Shown piece by piece: positions 43,601 to 55,600 of a stretch of DNA of 64,000 nt. The number at the start of each line of letters is the position of its first letter. The stretch's first letter is position 1. Location of the stretch: positions 39,420,355 through 39,484,354 of the forward strand of contig NC_054867.1 in NCBI RefSeq assembly GCF_018320785.1. Direction: 5' to 3'. Below the pieces are notes generated by a model that did no database searches, had not been told where the DNA came from, and saw only the letters and a list, made by a program, of their open reading frames with translations. The DNA is from Cheilinus undulatus (Eukaryota; Chordata; Actinopteri; Labriformes; Labridae). The position numbers and the translations under genes were made by a program.

Positions 43601-45275
43601 AGAGGAGAGAAGTCGACTTTCAGGGAGATACAGGAAGCTGGACAGCAAGGATGGCGATGCAAAAGAGGAGACCAAAGAGAAACTAGAGGACAATAGGGTA
43701 AGAGATAGGAGAGAAAACAGAGAGAGCGCAGGGAGCAAAACTAAGGATATGATCTCTAAGTTGCAGGAAAAGAAGGATGACAGCAAAGAGAAGGACAGGA
43801 AAGAAGACTGCAGGAGAAAAGATGACAGCAAAACCAAGGATATTATCTCAAAGCTGCGAGAAAAACAAGAAAAGGATGCTGGCAAGGAAAAGGAGAGAAA
43901 ATCAGAGACTGTCAGGACACAGGGACTTGTTTCCAAGATGGTGGAGAAGCAGAGCAAAGTGCAAGAAACCCCAGGTCCAGAGGGCAAGTCAGAAGAGAGG
44001 AAGGCTAAGACAGAGGAGAAAAAGGCTGATGAGAAAAGCAAGCCTGATGTCAAACTCCAAAGACAGCCATCTGAGAAAGATGAAGTGCAGGTGAAGAATG
44101 ATAAAGCAGAGAAAAGAACAGATCGAGAGGAGCTTGTTAACCACAGTGACCATGTGAAAGAGAAAGAGAAGTTAGAGAAGAATGACAAAGAGGATGGTAA
44201 AGGAAAGGCTAAGAAAGTAGCAGAAGCAGGAAAAGTTGGCAACTGTGTTGCTAAAAACAGCCCAAACAGCAAGCCTGAAGAGGAGGAGGACGAAGACTCC
44301 AGCATGTTCGATGAGCTGATGGAGCAGGTTCGAAGTGACGACCCCTCCCTCACTGAACTCAACGTGAACAACTCGGAGGTCATCAAGACGAAGACGCTTA
44401 TTGAGTTTGCTGTAGCTTTGCAAAAGAACACCCATGTTAAAGAGTTTGCTCTGGCTAATTGTCGTGCAGATGACCATGTAGCAGACGCCATTGCAGGAAC
44501 CCTACGCAAAAACAAAACAATCACTAGCATCAACGTCGACTCCAACCACCTCACCGGCAAGGGCATCCTGGCTCTGATTCAGTCACTGCAGTACAACTCC
44601 ACACTGACAGAGCTTCGCTTTCAAAATCAGCGACACATCTGTGGCGGGAAAACTGAGATGGAGATGGTCAAGATCCTGAAGGAGAACACCACCCTCCTCA
44701 AACTGGGCTACCACTTTGAGTTAGCCGGTCCTAGGATGACTTCGACGAACATCCTGAGTCGAAACATGGACCGGCAGAGGCAGAAGCGCTTACAGGAGCA
44801 GAAACAGGCCCAGGCCAATGGGGAGAAGAAAGGTGGAGCACTGGACGTACCAAAGACAGGCAGTGGCGGAGGATCTCTGAGAAACTCACCAAAAGCTTCT
44901 CCCAAGCCTTCACCCATACCTTCACCCATGCCATCGCCAAAGCTGATGCCGAAAAAAGGTGCTGGAGGTCCACCACCACCTCCACCTCCTCCTGGAGGTG
45001 GACCCCCACCTCCACCGCCTCCCATGCTGGATGTAGACTCCCTGAGGAACTCGTTGACGCCAGTGTCGCAGAGGAAGCTGGATGGGAAAAGTCCGGGCGG
45101 TAGTCAGAACTCAAGGGACCAACTGCTTGCCTCGATCAGAGGTAGCAACATTAAACAACTCAAGAAGGTTGGTAACATGGGTTTATCAACAAATGATGTA
45201 GCTCTTTTTATGCTTTCCAACATACTTACAATTATTTTTAATCCACAGGTACCAGTGCCAAAGTGGTTGCAGTAA
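40693..45275 (+). CDS. lmod1: Leiomodin-1, complete 3-exon gene
   Basis: Exons 40693-40938, 43437-45167 and 45249-45275 total 2004 nt and give 667 aa; human LMOD1 has 600. Leiomodins nucleate actin filaments in muscle, and LMOD1 is the smooth-muscle form. Residues 19-45 (DPDLDNLLSTLSPEEVEELQ) are the tropomyosin-binding helix. Residues about 85-365 are a highly charged Lys/Glu/Asp-rich linker, longer than in mammals, with a repeated SKTKD-ISKL-EK motif. From about 370 to 525 lies the leucine-rich actin-binding domain (SSMFDELMEQV through LNVNNSE, VDSNHLTGKGI, RFQNQRHICGGKTEMEM and GYHFELAGPRM). Proline runs at about 594-612 bind profilin in this family. The WH2 actin-binding motif at 640-660 (SRDQLLASIRGSNIKQLKKV) leads to the conserved end VPVPKWLQ. 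Donors of introns 1 (GTTTGT) and 2 (GTTGGT) are both weak. Confidence 0.95.
40939..43436 (+). other. lmod1: lmod1 intron 1
   Basis: This 2.5-kb intron holds an interspersed repeat at about 41858-43100, with a run of about 19 A inside it, and about 900 bases upstream of that with nothing I can name. Confidence 0.65.
41858..43100 (+). repeat. Fish interspersed repeat, TTAGGGCTCGAGCAC type
   Basis: The start TTAGGGCTCGAGCACTGACC followed by GAGGACTCTATTGTATCTG is the head of a very common fish repeat. Later words also fit its body: CTTTAATTTGCCACAGCGCC, TTCTGGAAATTTTAC, CCAGCCCCCATACACCATTC and CATGCTCAAATCCCAACAGC. No transposase or reverse transcriptase frame is visible. I cannot assign a class. 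Confidence 0.6.
45168..45248 (+). other. lmod1: lmod1 intron 2, 81 bp, open and in frame
   Basis: The intron runs from GTTGGT to CCACAG and has a usable branch region (ACTTACAAT). Its length is 27 codons and it has no stop in the lmod1 frame, so an unspliced transcript would insert 27 mostly hydrophobic residues between WH2 and VPVPKWLQ. Splicing is preferred because it restores the conserved LKKV-VPK-LQ ending of vertebrate leiomodin-1. Confidence 0.85.
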
Positions 45276-45803
45276 TATCATCTGTTTGAATGTAAAATGA
45301 AAAAGAGGGAGATAAAGGACATCTCACCAAAGTTTTTTAAAGACATGAACTCTACATTCCCCTAATTTCAGCCGGAGAATCGAGCTGTGGGATTGATGGA
45401 GCAAGTGACACATGAGATGCCCATCAGTTGGCTAACGAGTCCTCACTATGAGTTCTCCCTCAAACACTGGACCAAAAGGACTATACGGAGAAGGAGTGAC
45501 GCAGGGCTCTCTCTATTAGCCGTCTGCAGTGGTTGTGTTGTCTTAAGATCATAAAGACGCTTTGCTGGTTATTTGCACTAGTTAATATGAAGCTGATCAT
45601 GTAACATGTTGGCCGGTGTATGCGTCTGAATGTGAGTGTGGTGAATAAGAGGTTCATATAGCTAAAAATTCTAATATACAAGAGTTTATCATAGCGGATA
45701 TTAAACTGACCTTTTATTTATTTGTGGAGAAGGAATCCACCTTGTTCTTTTAAGTTTAAAAACTGCTCTAACTGGGAAACCTTAAATGGCGGAAATATCA
45801 GGG

Positions 45804-45809
45804 AATAAA
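45804..45809 (+). terminator. lmod1: Candidate lmod1 polyadenylation signal
   Basis: This is the first canonical AATAAA, about 530 bases after the stop codon. Another AATAAA-like site lies near 46320, so the true end is uncertain. Confidence 0.4.
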
Positions 45810-48300
45810 AAAACATGGCGCCCCTACTTTAGAAAATCTGGGTATTAAAGACAAAAGGTCAGGGCAGTCTTTGAATGTGTGTCTCTTTGCCAAATCTCAA
45901 ACATCTCAGGCAGGGTTTAAAGGATTGGACAGCAGCCCAGTGGAGTCCTGGTGCATGACAACAGAGCTTTAGCATGGAAATAATGACATCATGTATTTTT
46001 AAACCAGGAAGCACAAACGGCTGCCCTTCAATGAGAGGCTTAATTTTGTACAGAATCATTCTAGCCTGCTTGTTTGAATACCTTCCATAACTTGTAGTGT
46101 AACACATCCCCGTATCTTAACCTTAAGAGGATGTTAAAAACATTACTGGCTTATATCAACCCTACTGCTTAAGTGAATGTCATTTTTAAGGAATTTAATG
46201 TGATAAACAACAACAACAACAAAATAATCCAGAGTGGCACTCACATGTGCACTGTGTAATGAAGACTTCTCTGTCATATCTGATTACACATGCCTTTCTT
46301 ATGGAGCCTGTATGTCAAAAATAAAAGATTCTGGTATGTTTGCAATGATGGTAAAACTGGCTGTTATGGTTAATGAGTATCTGGAGCTTAAGTGTATGGA
46401 AAGTAAAATACAGAAGCTTTTTGAGTTATGTTTGCATTTGACAAACTTCTGAGTAGTATGTATCAGTTTTAATTTATCTTTGCCTGAACCTGGTGCAAAT
46501 CATGCCTGTGTTCTATGCACCCTGGTATTCCTGCCTCTACAGCTGGAAGAAGAAACCTACCTAACAGCATGTGCTCTCTCATATCATGGATTTTTAATGT
46601 CTGACAAAAACTAGATTACATTTTTGTCTTGTTTTAGTCTCCTTGACAAAAAAAATCTTACTTTTCATCAGAATTTTTTTCATGAAGCTTTACAGCACTG
46701 ATCATCAACTGGCGGCCTGATGGTTACAACGCTTTTTTTGCACTGGCAGTTCTCACAACCTCTGTTTTTTATTATTGCTAGCCTGTAACAGTTGACTTCA
46801 GTTTCTCTTGGTAGTATCCGAAATACTTATAAATAGCTCTCTGCTCTTAACATTTTCCTATATTCAAGGAAAATAAAGGGGAAATATGAAAAATATGTAG
46901 GCTACAGGGGAGAAGTTGCATTGATGGCATTGGTTTCAAAAGTTAAATTGGGACCTGCGACATAGACTAGTTGACACTGAGGGTGTTTTAGCACCCAAGG
47001 CGATTGTCTGGCACTGATCTTGTTTACAAAATGAGTGTACAGATATTGTACTGTTAGCATGCTAGCGCACTAGCTAGCGTTGGCATCCGGTAGCGTTAGC
47101 ATCCGCTAGCCAGCTAATGTGTTAGTAGCAACAGCAGCAGGTTTCAATCAAAGGGCATTAAAGGCAAAATGCGTTCTTTTTCTTTAAGAGAATATTGTAA
47201 ACATTAAGTAAATGTCACATAAATCTAACAGTGAGTAAAAATAGCTGTTAAAAAGACGCAGAAGAAGACCGGCAGACAAACTGTCGTTACTTACTGTTAG
47301 CATCAGTGCGAGATTTGAGACGGTAACCTGCTGTTATTTGTGCTCTGTACTATTTAAGTGTGCGTTAATATAGAGTACTAACAGAAGTATACAGTTTGAC
47401 ACCCCTAAAGTCTGCAGTTTTGCTAGCTAGCTTTCTCCTCAATCCCAGAGTGCATCTTTCCTGAATGCAAGAATTTGTAGGACTAAAAGGCTTATGTTTT
47501 CTGTGCGTCCATTCAATTTTAAATGTTACAGTTGCCGGGCAGATTTCCACAGGATCTTTAGAGCCATATATAGTTATAGATACACAGTCAACATTAGACA
47601 TGCTTCTAAATAATGTACTTTTAATTAAAATAGAAAAATGGAGTATCTCTGGGTAATGCACATATACAGACCTGTGCCACCAGAAATAAAACAATTATAT
47701 GCCTGTTACCCCTTACGTTACATGTTTAAACCTGCAGGAAAATAGTGGGAGCTGTGGAGTCGCTACTATGCTGTTCATCAGAGGAGAGAAAGAGAACAGC
47801 AGCAACATTAAGCAGCAGCAGGTCAGTTTATGTCTCCATCTCCCTGCCTCAACGTCTCTATCCATGAAATGCCTATATTTGGGCATTTCTCAATGAAAGC
47901 TTGCTCTGCAACTCATTCCTTTCTCGTTCCTAATAATGGGCTTCAGGCCAGTGGTCTCTCTCAGCTGAAGCTGCAGCCCTGACCAACAGTACTGATCCCA
48001 GATGGAGGAAAAAAAGAGGGGGAATGGAATGAAAATGTTAAGATTACGGGTTGTTAAAGCCAACCCAAGGGTTAGAAGGGGAATTGGTAATCATTTAAAT
48101 GTAGAGCATACCTCAGTAGACACTTTAATGTGTCCAGATTCCTTTATTGATAATTACATAACTTAAAAGTATACAATTTTTTAGTTCTCAAATTAACTGT
48201 ACATTTACATTCCATCTTAAATGCAACACAGTAAAAGTAACCTGTTACGGGGTCCAAGGACAAAATTTAACCGAGGAGCTCTGGTTAGGCCTCCTTACCT
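45810..48300. other. Intergenic DNA between lmod1 and timm17a, proximal part
   Basis: I see no gene. A striking GCTAGC/TTAGC-rich patch covers 47035-47130 and is followed by more GC-balanced sequence, which could be an unrecognised promoter or part of a repeat. The rest is AT-rich. Confidence 0.45.
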
Positions 48301-48310
48301 GGAACCAGAG

Positions 48311-48491
48311 GTGGAAAAGGATAAGATAAGATATACTTTATACTTTATACAATACTTAAGTCTTGCTCTCAAGCAAAGGTACAGGCACTCTGGTTAAGAT
48401 TTACTTAAGTAAAAGTAAAAGTACTGATCTATAACTCTACACAAGTAAAATTAATAAGTACTTAATTTAAAGTTTACTTTAAATACTGAGT
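48311..48491 (+). mobile_element. AAGTACTT-family interspersed repeat, copy 3
   Basis: CAGAGGTGGAAAAGGATAAG is followed by TTACTTAAGTAAAAGTAAAA and AAATACTGAGTAGC. It abuts the GGGCTGAACGATT-family copy that starts at about 48492. Confidence 0.55.
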
Positions 48492-49085
48492 AGCTGGGGA
48501 AACTATCTAATTGCCGTTTTTTCTCCAATATTGCATTTTTGAATTGGCATGCAATTGTTTAAAGTTCCTCATCTTATGTATTTTTCAACAAACACAAGCA
48601 ATAAATCATTCTGCATTATAACCAGCACACTATTTGGTAGATTCAACATAAACTGTTCTTTCCCAGAGAATATATGCAAGGATGACATAATACAATGCAT
48701 AAATCAGTATGAATTCTATATCTTTCCTTTATCTATTTCAGTCACAGTAGTATTTTTTTTACTTAAAGCCTTGTAACAATCATAATGAAAACTAGGGCTG
48801 AACAATTTTGAGAATAAATTTGACTTTTTAAATCATATTGGAGAAACATGTTAATTGTTGTATTAAGGTGAATTATCATTTCTATGTCATTCTAATTTTA
48901 AATAAGAAAAAAAATTACAAAAATAAAAGTAAGATTTTTTGTTGGTGCAAAAATGATTCACCTGTGTTTGCATGATGTGTAAAGCAACATCTGTTGCTGC
49001 AAAAAAAGAAAAAAAAAAACTGTTGGAAACTTCTTTTGACACATATTTCAGGTCAAAGAAATATTGCAGCCTTTGCGATTTGTTT
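48492..49085. mobile_element. GGGCTGAACGATT-family element, copy 2
   Basis: The words TATCTAATTGC, TGCAATTGTTTAAAGTTCCT, CAACAAACACAAGCAATAAA, TAGGGCTGAACAATTTTGAG (48793) and AAAGAAATATTGCAGCC occur in the same order as in the copy at 16253-16780. The left terminal sequence has been replaced by the neighbouring repeat. It is non-coding. Confidence 0.6.
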
Positions 49086-49593
49086 TCTATGGCCTTTCTT
49101 GGTTCAAAAAAAAAAACTGGTACTAAATGTGCTGCAGCTCTAATATTTTGTCTCCCCCATATTTTCTTCTCTTCTTAATTGGGTTGCCATACGAAATCTG
49201 TCTTATTAAGTTCCTGCTTTGTTTAAAAATGCCTCGTTTAAAGTCCTGTTCATCCCCTTCAGCCGAGCACATTTATTATGGGCCTCGTGATTAACTGTCA
49301 ACAGGGGAGCCAACTGTCAACAGAAGAACCTTCACTTGGTAAATAATTACTGCTGCAGACTACGGAGTCCCAGAAGTCCAAAATTCCTGCCTGAACACTC
49401 ATACTCAGGGGACAATATACAGCGTATTTTGGAGGTTTTTCCCTATTTTGGTGTCTGTCTATACCCAGGTTTATTTTTAAAAGTGTTACAAAATTGTTCA
49501 TGTTTCTCTTTTTACTCATTTTCTAATTTGAAAAACACACGGAGTGCTCCTTTAAGATGTCACGTTGTGTCGTCAGATCGTTGTCGATGACTG

Positions 49594-49601
49594 TTACGTC
49601 A
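49594..49601 (+). promoter_or_regulatory. timm17a: CRE-like site in timm17a proximal promoter/5' UTR
   Basis: TTACGTCA, the reverse complement of the CREB/ATF variant TGACGTAA, lies 23 bases before the start codon in a local CpG-rich segment (about 49550-49650). Functional use is inferred. Confidence 0.4.
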
Positions 49602-49623
49602 GAAGGAACAGCGAAAGAACAAA

Positions 49624-52600
49624 ATGGAGGAGTATGCCAGAGAACCATGGTGAGTCTTTAAACCAAATTAATAATATTTCTGCCCCGCGTGAAGCCCACC
49701 CATGTTGTTGTCTCATTTTTTGTTTTACTTCCGCGACAATTATGTGTAATTTTTTGACGATTCAGCATGTGGAAGAACATGAAACATCTCAAACCCGGCT
49801 AGTTACCTTGTGTTAGCAGGGATGCTAACGATACATAGAATACTATTGGCATTCAGGGCTAGCATTATACCATCTTGGCTACATCACGTTGCTAGTGACC
49901 TTGTCAGTTTGATAGCCACATGTTACAACACTGATATCTCTCACGCAACCACTGAGTCTCAGTGTATTACTATATTATCCCATATGAAAGTCAAGAGGCA
50001 CGCCGAAATTTATCTTTGTTTCTCACGGCAGTTAAGTTCCGTTTGTGGATGTTAGCATACTGGTACGCTAGGTAGGGTTAGCCTCTTCTGTGCTAGCGTT
50101 ATCTGTTGGGGGCAAACTGGGGGTTGTACAACCCACACATACCTCGAGAATAGTCTAATTTAATAGAAAATAATTTAACTGTTGTGGACACCGACGACGA
50201 ACATGATTTTCTAAAACGAACATCGGGGATATGTGATAATAAATCTGTTTTGTGTTGTCATGCAACCTGATGGTACTGTATCATGTGCTACTGTCGGACC
50301 CACAGGTACATCATGCAGTAACTAAGAAACAAATACATTCAGTTGTGAATTCCTTTAATTTACAGGGAGCCTGGGTCTAAAGTGTGTCTACAGGAATTAA
50401 AGACAGGCAAACATCTATTACGTCGATTTTACTGCGTATCTGCGTTATCTGTTGTGGCTAAAACAAGCACATGGGAGGTCATAATAAGCAATGTCATGTT
50501 TTATATTTATATTCCTAAGATCTGGTTAAGTTGATATATAACTGAAGAAAGCTTTCAGTTCCCTTTAGCCAAATACTGACATCTTTATTAATACAGAGGG
50601 GAAAATATTAGGAACACTTTCAGTTGAACCTAATCCAGTCTGTTCAGTTCAGTTAAGAGCTTTATTGTGAAATTTGGTTCACAGATGGTCGTACAAGGAC
50701 AGATTCTGAATAAACACAAGATACTTGTGCCCTATAAAGAGGGCCCGCTCTCAGTGAATACATCCCTAATTCATTACTAGTTGCCTCCTTGGCTGGTGTT
50801 TCGTCTAGTTAGTTCCAAGACACCAGAGGGCTGAACAGTGTTCTCCAGCATCCCAGAGCCACTCCCCTCCATGCTAGCTCTCACCGCCCACCATGCCAAC
50901 ACGGAGACATCTCTTTCTTACCTATCTTTACACATGGCCAGTCAGCATTGCCACCCTCAGCAGACACAGGCTAAGCAAGGTGGGAGAATCAGAGCTCGAG
51001 TGAGGTGCCCTGACTAGGGCTGCACTCTACTTTCCCCTTCTACCTACCCTAGCATGACTCCTAATTACACCGTCAACAGACCCAGGCTTAGTAAGAAGGT
51101 GGGGGAAGCAGAGCTAGGGTGATGTGCCCTGACTGGGATATGTCAGAAGGTTAAACATTATCACAACCAACTCTATGTATGACTTCAAGAACAAAATGAC
51201 CATTATTAGAATAATTAAAAACAAAGTTGAATTATCAAATTTGAACCATATCAACAAAGAATAAAAATGCTGAAGCTTTGAAAAAGAGGGATTTATAGTA
51301 GAACCATTGTATTTAGGGATGCATGATGTTGTATCAGTATATATTATATAATTTCAGTCTTTAAAACACACTTAAAAGTGTAAGGAATGGTGATGAATAA
51401 AGAATAATACTGCAAAATACAAAGGTCTGTTGGTCCATCCTAAAACTAAACTGCTTATATAGGCAGATTTTTATAGCCTAAATATGAGTGAGCAGTTTTA
51501 TATCTGCTGATATATGTTGATATATTCGCCGTACATATTGGCAGTTTATATCATAAACCCACCTCAATTATCAGTAAAGTATAGCTACAAGTATACCATT
51601 AAGTATAGGCAGTTGCTAGAGCACCTTGCACTCAAGGAGGCCCATCTTGAGCCCTGATTATTTTGAATGAAGCTCCAAACATCTACTACTCCTCCACTCC
51701 TCTCTCAGCTCAGCTTTACTCAGCCTCTCTGTGCACTGGAGAAACTCTGTTCTTTGCAGTAAAAACGGTGTGTGTGTGTCTGTGTGTGTGTGTAAAATTA
51801 GTATCAGTATTGGCATCGGCTAGGGAAGTCAGTATTACTGACAGAATATCAGTACTGGCAGATATCAGCTTTCAAATTTAATATGTGTCAGCAGATAGGA
51901 AAATTTCTGTCAAAATTACAGCCGGTGTAATGGCTGTATATTTTGGCAGTATATATCATATATTGGCCTTAAATTTTAGCAAAATGTATGTACAACTGTA
52001 TCACCAGCTATACTGTAAGCCCTGAAAATTCTGAATGAAGCCCCAAACATAAAACAACTACCAGACTGTCTACTTACCAGCTCTAGTACTTTTGTGTGTT
52101 TTTATTTTTTTTATGTCAGAACTTAATCTGCAACTAGGCTGGGACAGAATGCAAGTCAAATTATGGCATTATCTGGTGGTTGTAAATCCAGCCTCCTAGT
52201 ATGTACTAGTTGTGAGATTATCCTTTTATAACCTTTTACTAATGTATGCTTTCAGCCCCTGGAGAATTGTGGACGACTGTGGGGGAGCCTTCACCATGGG
52301 GGCAATCGGTGGAGGAATATTCCAGGCAGTAAAAGGATTCAGGAATGCTCCCTCAGTAAGTTCTGTTATGTAGCCTAACACTACTTATTAATGCATAAGT
52401 AATTAATGACATTGTTACATCTAACATGCTGAAATACACGAGTTGGGCACCTGCTCTGTTAATGCAATGTTTTGTTGCTGTCAAATAACTAATAGCACAG
52501 CTAACTATCTATTCTGAACTGCTACTGTTGTGCACACTTGTTCAGTCTTCTGCTTTTATTTTATGGTAGAATATGCATGCTTTGACAGTGCACTAGATAA

Positions 52601-55600
52601 GCAATGACTTCTATTGACCTGTACTGCCAGAAAGTGTTTTTATAGTTTCATTACATAGGTTTTAATACATGGCTCTTTTTCCTTTTGATCAGTCTTAAAG
52701 TTTCTTCCTAAAATTTGTAGATTATGAAGATGTAATAACCACACACACGAGTATTTATAATTGTTTGTTCTGCTATTTACAATTTATTTGTGAACATAAT
52801 TCTCTGTCTTAAATTGTCATAATTTGTCATGCACTGTAGTCATTTGGACCTTACTGAGATTGTAAATGTTCTGAGTCGAAAAGCAGTTTCCATTTATTTA
52901 TTTTTGTTGTTTTCCTATAGGGGATGAGTCACAGAATGAGGGGTAGCATGACTGCCATCAAAACCAGAGCCCCACAGCTTGGAGGTAAGCCTTAGTGGAC
53001 TTTTATTGTGAATTTGTGGTTTTGTAGAGAAAAGAAATGCAGATGAATCAATGATGCAGGCTGCTAACTTTGCAACAGAGTAACTTCAACATTAACTGAT
53101 AGATATTTGTTAAACATATTTGGATCTTTGTATTGCAGGAAGCTTTGCAGTATGGGGAGGCCTCTTCTCCATGATTGACTGTGGTTTAGTAAAAGTACGA
53201 GGGAAGGAAGATCCCTGGAACTCAATCACCAGCGGGGCCATGACGGGAGCCATCCTCGCTGCAAGAAGTGAGTGAACCCTGTAGAAGCTGGCTGTGAACA
53301 GACCACACACATCTGCCTCATACACAAGGCTGATGCTGCTGTTGCTCACTGAACTGAATTAAATTAACAGAATTATCAAATTTACAGAGTGTGCTTGAAG
53401 GTACCATAAAACTATGTAGGGTGCAACTGCACTATTGGCAAACTGCCATGCACGTTTGGCCCCTTAAGTTCAGTTTGTTATACTAGTGTGAGTACTCTGC
53501 TGTGCTCAAGCATGATGCACCTTCTAGAATAGGTGGTTTTCAGCATAGTAGGGTTGCTCATGCATGCTCTTGAACGAACCCCCCCCCCCGCACGCACACA
53601 CACACACACACACACACACAAAGTCAGTTAAGTTTCAGTCAGTTGTGCTAACTGGTATGTTCTTCTTGTGAACAAAATTCTGTGTGTATCATATTAGGAA
53701 GAGGTGATGTACTTACAAGAGGTAACCAGGCTCAGGCCCAGAATAATGAGTTCAGTCTAGAAGGGGAATAGGTAGGAAGGGGAAAAACTGTGCTTAGTAC
53801 GGTACAGAGCAACTGGGCTGAGTGTGAGTGTGCCCTTAATATGTGTCTTCAAAAAATAACTTCAAGCAAAAGTAGAACAATGTAAACATATCTGCACTGT
53901 GTGAGAGCTTAACACCCAAATCATAAAATGTTTGTATGACATATTGAAAAAAAAGCCTGGATATCTAGCATATACGATTTTTAGTACTTCATAGTATTCA
54001 TGCTGAAAGTTTTGCAGGATTTATGTCTGAGATAAATAACATAATTGTATTGAGTAAATTCTGTTTTTCAGTATTGTGGCTGAGATCCATTTCAGACTGC
54101 ATACTGTACTGACAATACACTATATATCTGTTGTCAATTCAAAGGTGCTTTCCCTTCTTTTTGGAAGAAATCTCTTATTTTTTGGGGTATATACAGACGA
54201 GACTTAATTGAAATCCTTATTTCAGCTTGTGTCTCTTGATTAGTGTTTACATTTGTTGAGGTATTCTGCATTAGATTGCAGAAAGATTACAACTGCTTAA
54301 AGTGGGATTATTTTTCTTGGTGCCAGTAACATTTAACATAAAACATGTTAGCTAGTTATTGACTGATATAATTCTTAGATTAGTTTAGTTTAGTTTATTT
54401 GACATGGGGCATGTAAAACACAACTGTTGAGCCAGAGTTAGCTATAAAGCTAATTTACATCTGTGGTCCCTGGGTGAGAAGATGTAAAAATCTACAATAC
54501 AAATGATAAAAACAAAGAGGGAGCAATTAAAACAATACAAGCTCAGCAACATTCTAGGTCTTGCAGTGCTGGCTTAATGCAGTCAGATCGATGGGGCATT
54601 TGTAAGCATTTTTGCCTTGATGCATGCTTTTTACACAAAATAACGTGCACTTACAGATTTTGTTGAAAACATCATAATGCACCAAACATGCAACTGTATG
54701 TTCACATATGAACACATAAGCCAGTGTTCCAGAAAATCATCTCAGTTTGCAGGTGCTTTAAAAAAACCCTCAGTGTTAAAGGACTCTGGTTCCTTTGTTT
54801 GAGGCTCTTAACTTGATTAGTTAAAAAGAGACATACACAATCACATGCAGTGTTTTAAATATTAACTTCTTAAAGGAAATGGACATTTTTACAAATAGCT
54901 AAAGCTTTGTATTTGTGAGCATAGTGGTGAAAATGCAGGTATTATTCCATGGTTATTTGGTTTCAGTAGACTGATGTCCTGTGTGTAATTTATTGACATT
55001 CTCTGTTCCTCTGTAGATGGACCAGTAGCCATGGTTGGCTCTGCTGCCATGGGAGGTATCCTGCTAGCTTTGATAGAGGGGGCTGGCATCTTGCTCACTA
55101 GATTTGCCTCTTCACAGTTCCCAACTGGTAAGTAAAATATCTTACACTGGAAGTCTGTGCCATTTAATGACTAGACTTTTTCAACATGATCCCTTTCATT
55201 TTATATTCAACACATATAAGAATCTTGTTTTGTGAACATTATATTACTGTTGTTTATGACTTTATTTTTGCTAATCTTTGCACTGTTCCATTCCAGTAGC
55301 TTTTATTTTTCTTATTTCCCTATAAGTATCTAAATGGACCGTGGTGCAGTGCTTTTTCATGTTTTACTGTACAAGTTGTTTGTAATGGACTTTGTGAGTC
55401 TGCTTTAAAAAATTCTCTAAAAATAAAGGAGCTATTATTAAAGATGAGGGAGGTATAAAGGAAATTGCACCGTCAAAGAAAAGACTTCTGATTTCATAAG
55501 TAATAAACAATCTTTTCTCAGCAGCTTCTGTAATCTAACTGAAGGTTGCCTTTTTCTCTCCAGGGCCACAGTTTGCAGAGGAACCGGCCCCTGCTTCCAT

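Larger units (their letters stand above)
49650..52255 (+). other. timm17a: timm17a intron 1
   Basis: The first 450 bases are rich in TTAGC/GCTAG words. At 50640-50720 a GTTCA-repeat start followed by GAGCTTTATTGTGAAATTTG looks like a LINE tail. At 50930-51145 there is a diverged direct duplication, and at 51316-51990 a degenerate hAT-MITE-like region. The remainder is unrecognised. Confidence 0.6.
53268..55016 (+). other. timm17a: timm17a intron 4
   Basis: The intron holds a C-run plus (CA)n microsatellite at 53580-53620 and a LINE-like 3' end at 54381-54570. The rest is AT-rich with nothing recognised. Confidence 0.6.

Noticed and set aside
43382-44566. A 394-codon open frame on the minus strand opposite lmod1 exon 2
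   Set aside because: It is Ser/Leu/Phe-rich low-complexity sequence, the mirror image of the Lys/Glu-rich leiomodin linker codons. It has no domain, and the plus-strand protein is clearly conserved.
44708-45114. Gly-rich and Val/Glu-rich minus-strand frames opposite the lmod1 polyproline region
   Set aside because: They are reverse complements of proline and proline-adjacent codons and have no independent support.
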